Shown here in pieces: positions 6,766 through 7,905 of a stretch of DNA of 7,905 nucleotides. The notes beneath the pieces were generated by a model that did no database searches, was not told where the DNA came from, and was given only the letters and a program-made list of their open reading frames with translations. The first letter of the stretch is position 1, and each line of letters opens with the position of its first letter. The position numbers and the translations under genes are program-made. The DNA lies in the NCBI GenBank assembly GCA_005788585.1, contig SYBY01000379.1, positions 1-7,905 on the forward strand, given 5' to 3'. The DNA comes from Actinomycetota bacterium (GTDB lineage Bacteria > Actinomycetota > Thermoleophilia > Solirubrobacterales > Solirubrobacteraceae).

Positions 6766-6793
6766 GGGTGACTCCTGATGGCAGGGGTCACCC
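6766..6793. repeat. 12-bp inverted repeat between MFS and TolB-like genes
   Basis: GGGTGACTCCTG (6766-6777) and CAGGGGTCACCC (6782-6793) form a hairpin with a four-base loop and a single G-T pair. It begins 24 nt after the MFS stop, so it could terminate MFS transcription, but no T tract follows. It also covers the -35 region of the next gene, so it could be an operator. The sequence does not decide between these. Confidence 0.6.
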
Positions 6794-6806
6794 GCGGATC
6801 TAGGTT
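6778..6806 (+). promoter_or_regulatory. leaderless-type promoter of the TolB-like gene
   Basis: The -35-like ATGGCA (6778-6783, four of six matches to TTGACA) is separated by exactly 17 bp from TAGGTT (6801-6806). The ATG at 6814 follows after 7 nt, the classic geometry for transcription starting at the start codon. No Shine-Dalgarno is present. The -35 lies in the loop and right arm of the inverted repeat. Confidence 0.5.
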
Positions 6807-6813
6807 GCGGGTC

Positions 6814-7902
6814 ATGAGCCACCGCACCCGCATGACCGCCCTCGTGATCGCCGCCGCGGCCGCCGGCATCGGCGCCCCCGCCGCGATCGCGGCCACCCCC
6901 ACCGTCGCCTACATCGACGGCCATGATCTGTGGTTCGCGTCGGCCGACGGCGCCCAGAAACGCCAGGTCACGACGACCGGGACCGCCGACCGCCCCTTTC
7001 AGGTCCCCTCGCAGGGCCCGGACGGCACGACGGTCGCCGTCCGGCGTGAGGAGTTCCTGGGCGGCACCCGCCCGGTCCTGTACCGCTTCGGCGGCGACGG
7101 TCAGCGACAGATCGGCAATGTCCTGCCCGTCTACTCCGGCGCGACCGCGCCGGTGTACCCGATCGGCCTCGACATGGACTGGAAGAGCAGCGCCGTCGCG
7201 TTCGGGTACTCCTACTGCGGGTTCGCGTGCCGGACGCTGCACCGCGGCTACTGGCTGACGTTCTCCGACCAGCAGGGCGCGTACCCGACGAACCCCCAGG
7301 GCCAGTCCGACGCGTTCTTTCCCACGTTCTACGGCACCCGCGTGATCTCCTCGGACTCGGGCGGCAGCCTCTTCGTGCAGCCTGACGTCGCCGAGGCGCC
7401 GTTCACGAACAGCTACCAGGGGTGGATCAGCGGACCGGACAACAACGTCAACTGGCGGCGCGCCGAGGTCGCGGCCACCGGGCGGCAGGTGGCACTCGAG
7501 TGGTACTCGCGGACGTCCGGCGACCCGGCCAACGGCATCTACGTCGGACAGCACACCGGCGCCATCCCGGGCGACGTGCAGAACATCTGCAGCCTCCCGA
7601 CGGTGGGTTCCGCCGGCAGCGTCACGTTCTCCTACGACGGCACCCTCGTCGCCTGGCACGACGACGAGGGCGTGAAGGTCGCCGGCGCCCCGAACCTCGC
7701 AGCGGGCACGCCGACGTGCTCCCTGAGCGCCCCGCCGCGGGTCATCAGCTCCACCGGGCAGGCGCCCCACCTCGGTGGCGCCGATCCGGCGGCCTGGGCG
7801 GCAACCGGCGGCGGCCAGCCGGGCGCCACCGCCCCCGGGGCCGGTGCCGGTGCCGATTCTGCCGGGCCGAGCGGCGCCCAGGGGGCTGCTCCAACACGGT
7901 AA
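6814..7902 (+). CDS. secreted TolB-like beta-propeller protein
   Basis: This 362-residue protein starts with a signal peptide (1 to about 26: SHRTR, a long Ala-rich core, then AIA-ATP). From about 29 to 310 it has short strand-turn repeats of TolB/PD40 style, such as VAYIDGHDLWFASADGAQK (31-49) and VTFSYDGTLVAWHDDEGVKV (270-289), implying a beta-propeller outside the membrane. Four cysteines (135, 139, 259, 302) could form two disulfides. Residues 323-362 are a Gly/Ala/Pro tail with no predicted fold. No catalytic motif, lipobox or sortase signal is seen, so the function is unknown; binding of an envelope partner is a guess. ATG 6814 is preferred over ATG 6778 because the signal peptide begins there and a leaderless -10 box precedes it. 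The stop lies three bases before the window edge, so whether the tail ends naturally cannot be judged from context. Confidence 0.8.
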   Translation: MSHRTRMTALVIAAAAAGIGAPAAIAATPTVAYIDGHDLWFASADGAQKRQVTTTGTADRPFQVPSQGPDGTTVAVRREEFLGGTRPVLYRFGGDGQRQIGNVLPVYSGATAPVYPIGLDMDWKSSAVAFGYSYCGFACRTLHRGYWLTFSDQQGAYPTNPQGQSDAFFPTFYGTRVISSDSGGSLFVQPDVAEAPFTNSYQGWISGPDNNVNWRRAEVAATGRQVALEWYSRTSGDPANGIYVGQHTGAIPGDVQNICSLPTVGSAGSVTFSYDGTLVAWHDDEGVKVAGAPNLAAGTPTCSLSAPPRVISSTGQAPHLGGADPAAWAATGGGQPGATAPGAGAGADSAGPSGAQGAAPTR

Positions 7903-7905
7903 GGG

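Noticed and set aside
5476..6771. 431-codon plus-strand open frame overlapping the MFS gene
   Set aside because: It is an alternate frame of the membrane protein; the translation is Arg/Pro/His-rich, while the other frame gives 14 helices and motifs A and C.
6412..7770. 452-codon minus-strand open frame under the MFS and TolB-like genes
   Set aside because: It is antisense to a clear MFS C-terminus and a signal-peptide protein, with no domain or start signal of its own.
7839..7856. GGTGCC direct repeats as a functional repeat
   Set aside because: They simply encode the Gly-Ala part of the linker; the run is too short to be more than codon repetition.

Overview
The window is very GC-rich, tightly packed DNA. 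It most resembles a chromosomal segment of an actinobacterium. Three things point there: strong G/C bias at third codon positions, several starts with no Shine-Dalgarno but a TANNNT box 7-9 nt upstream (leaderless style), and a small LPXTG surface protein. The secreted beta-propeller-like protein at the right end recalls Thermoleophilia/Solirubrobacterales, but that is recollection of family style, not a search result.

Layout, left to right. (1) 65-382 (+): a 105-residue secreted protein ending in an LPFTG sortase signal, closed by a strong hairpin at 408-433. (2) 491-4056 (+): two translationally coupled half-transporters (ATGA overlap) forming a heterodimeric ABC exporter with one degenerate ATP site. 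A 14-bp palindrome and a -10 box lie directly in front. (3) 4053-5230 (-): a TetR-family regulator followed, with overlap, by a GNAT acetyltransferase. The GNAT stop codon shares a CTAG with the stop of the second ABC gene. (4) 5231-5332: a divergent control region with two near-identical operator-like elements 40 bp apart. (5) 5333-6742 (+): a 14-TM DHA2-type MFS drug transporter. (6) 6743-6813: a long inverted repeat and a leaderless-type promoter. (7) 6814-7902 (+): a secreted TolB-like protein with a Gly/Ala/Pro-rich tail.

How the parts fit together (inference). The central unit looks like an inducible efflux/detoxification module. The TetR protein probably represses its own tetR-GNAT transcript and the divergent MFS exporter, so one ligand would raise export and acetylation together. 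The ABC exporter has a different palindrome in front of it and is probably controlled separately, by a regulator not visible here. No stretch over 300 bases lacks a gene. No RNA genes, CRISPR arrays, insertion sequences or attachment sites were seen. Nothing amounts to a clearly undescribed system; the most checkable points are the operator pair, the degenerate ABC site and the recurrent leaderless promoter pattern.
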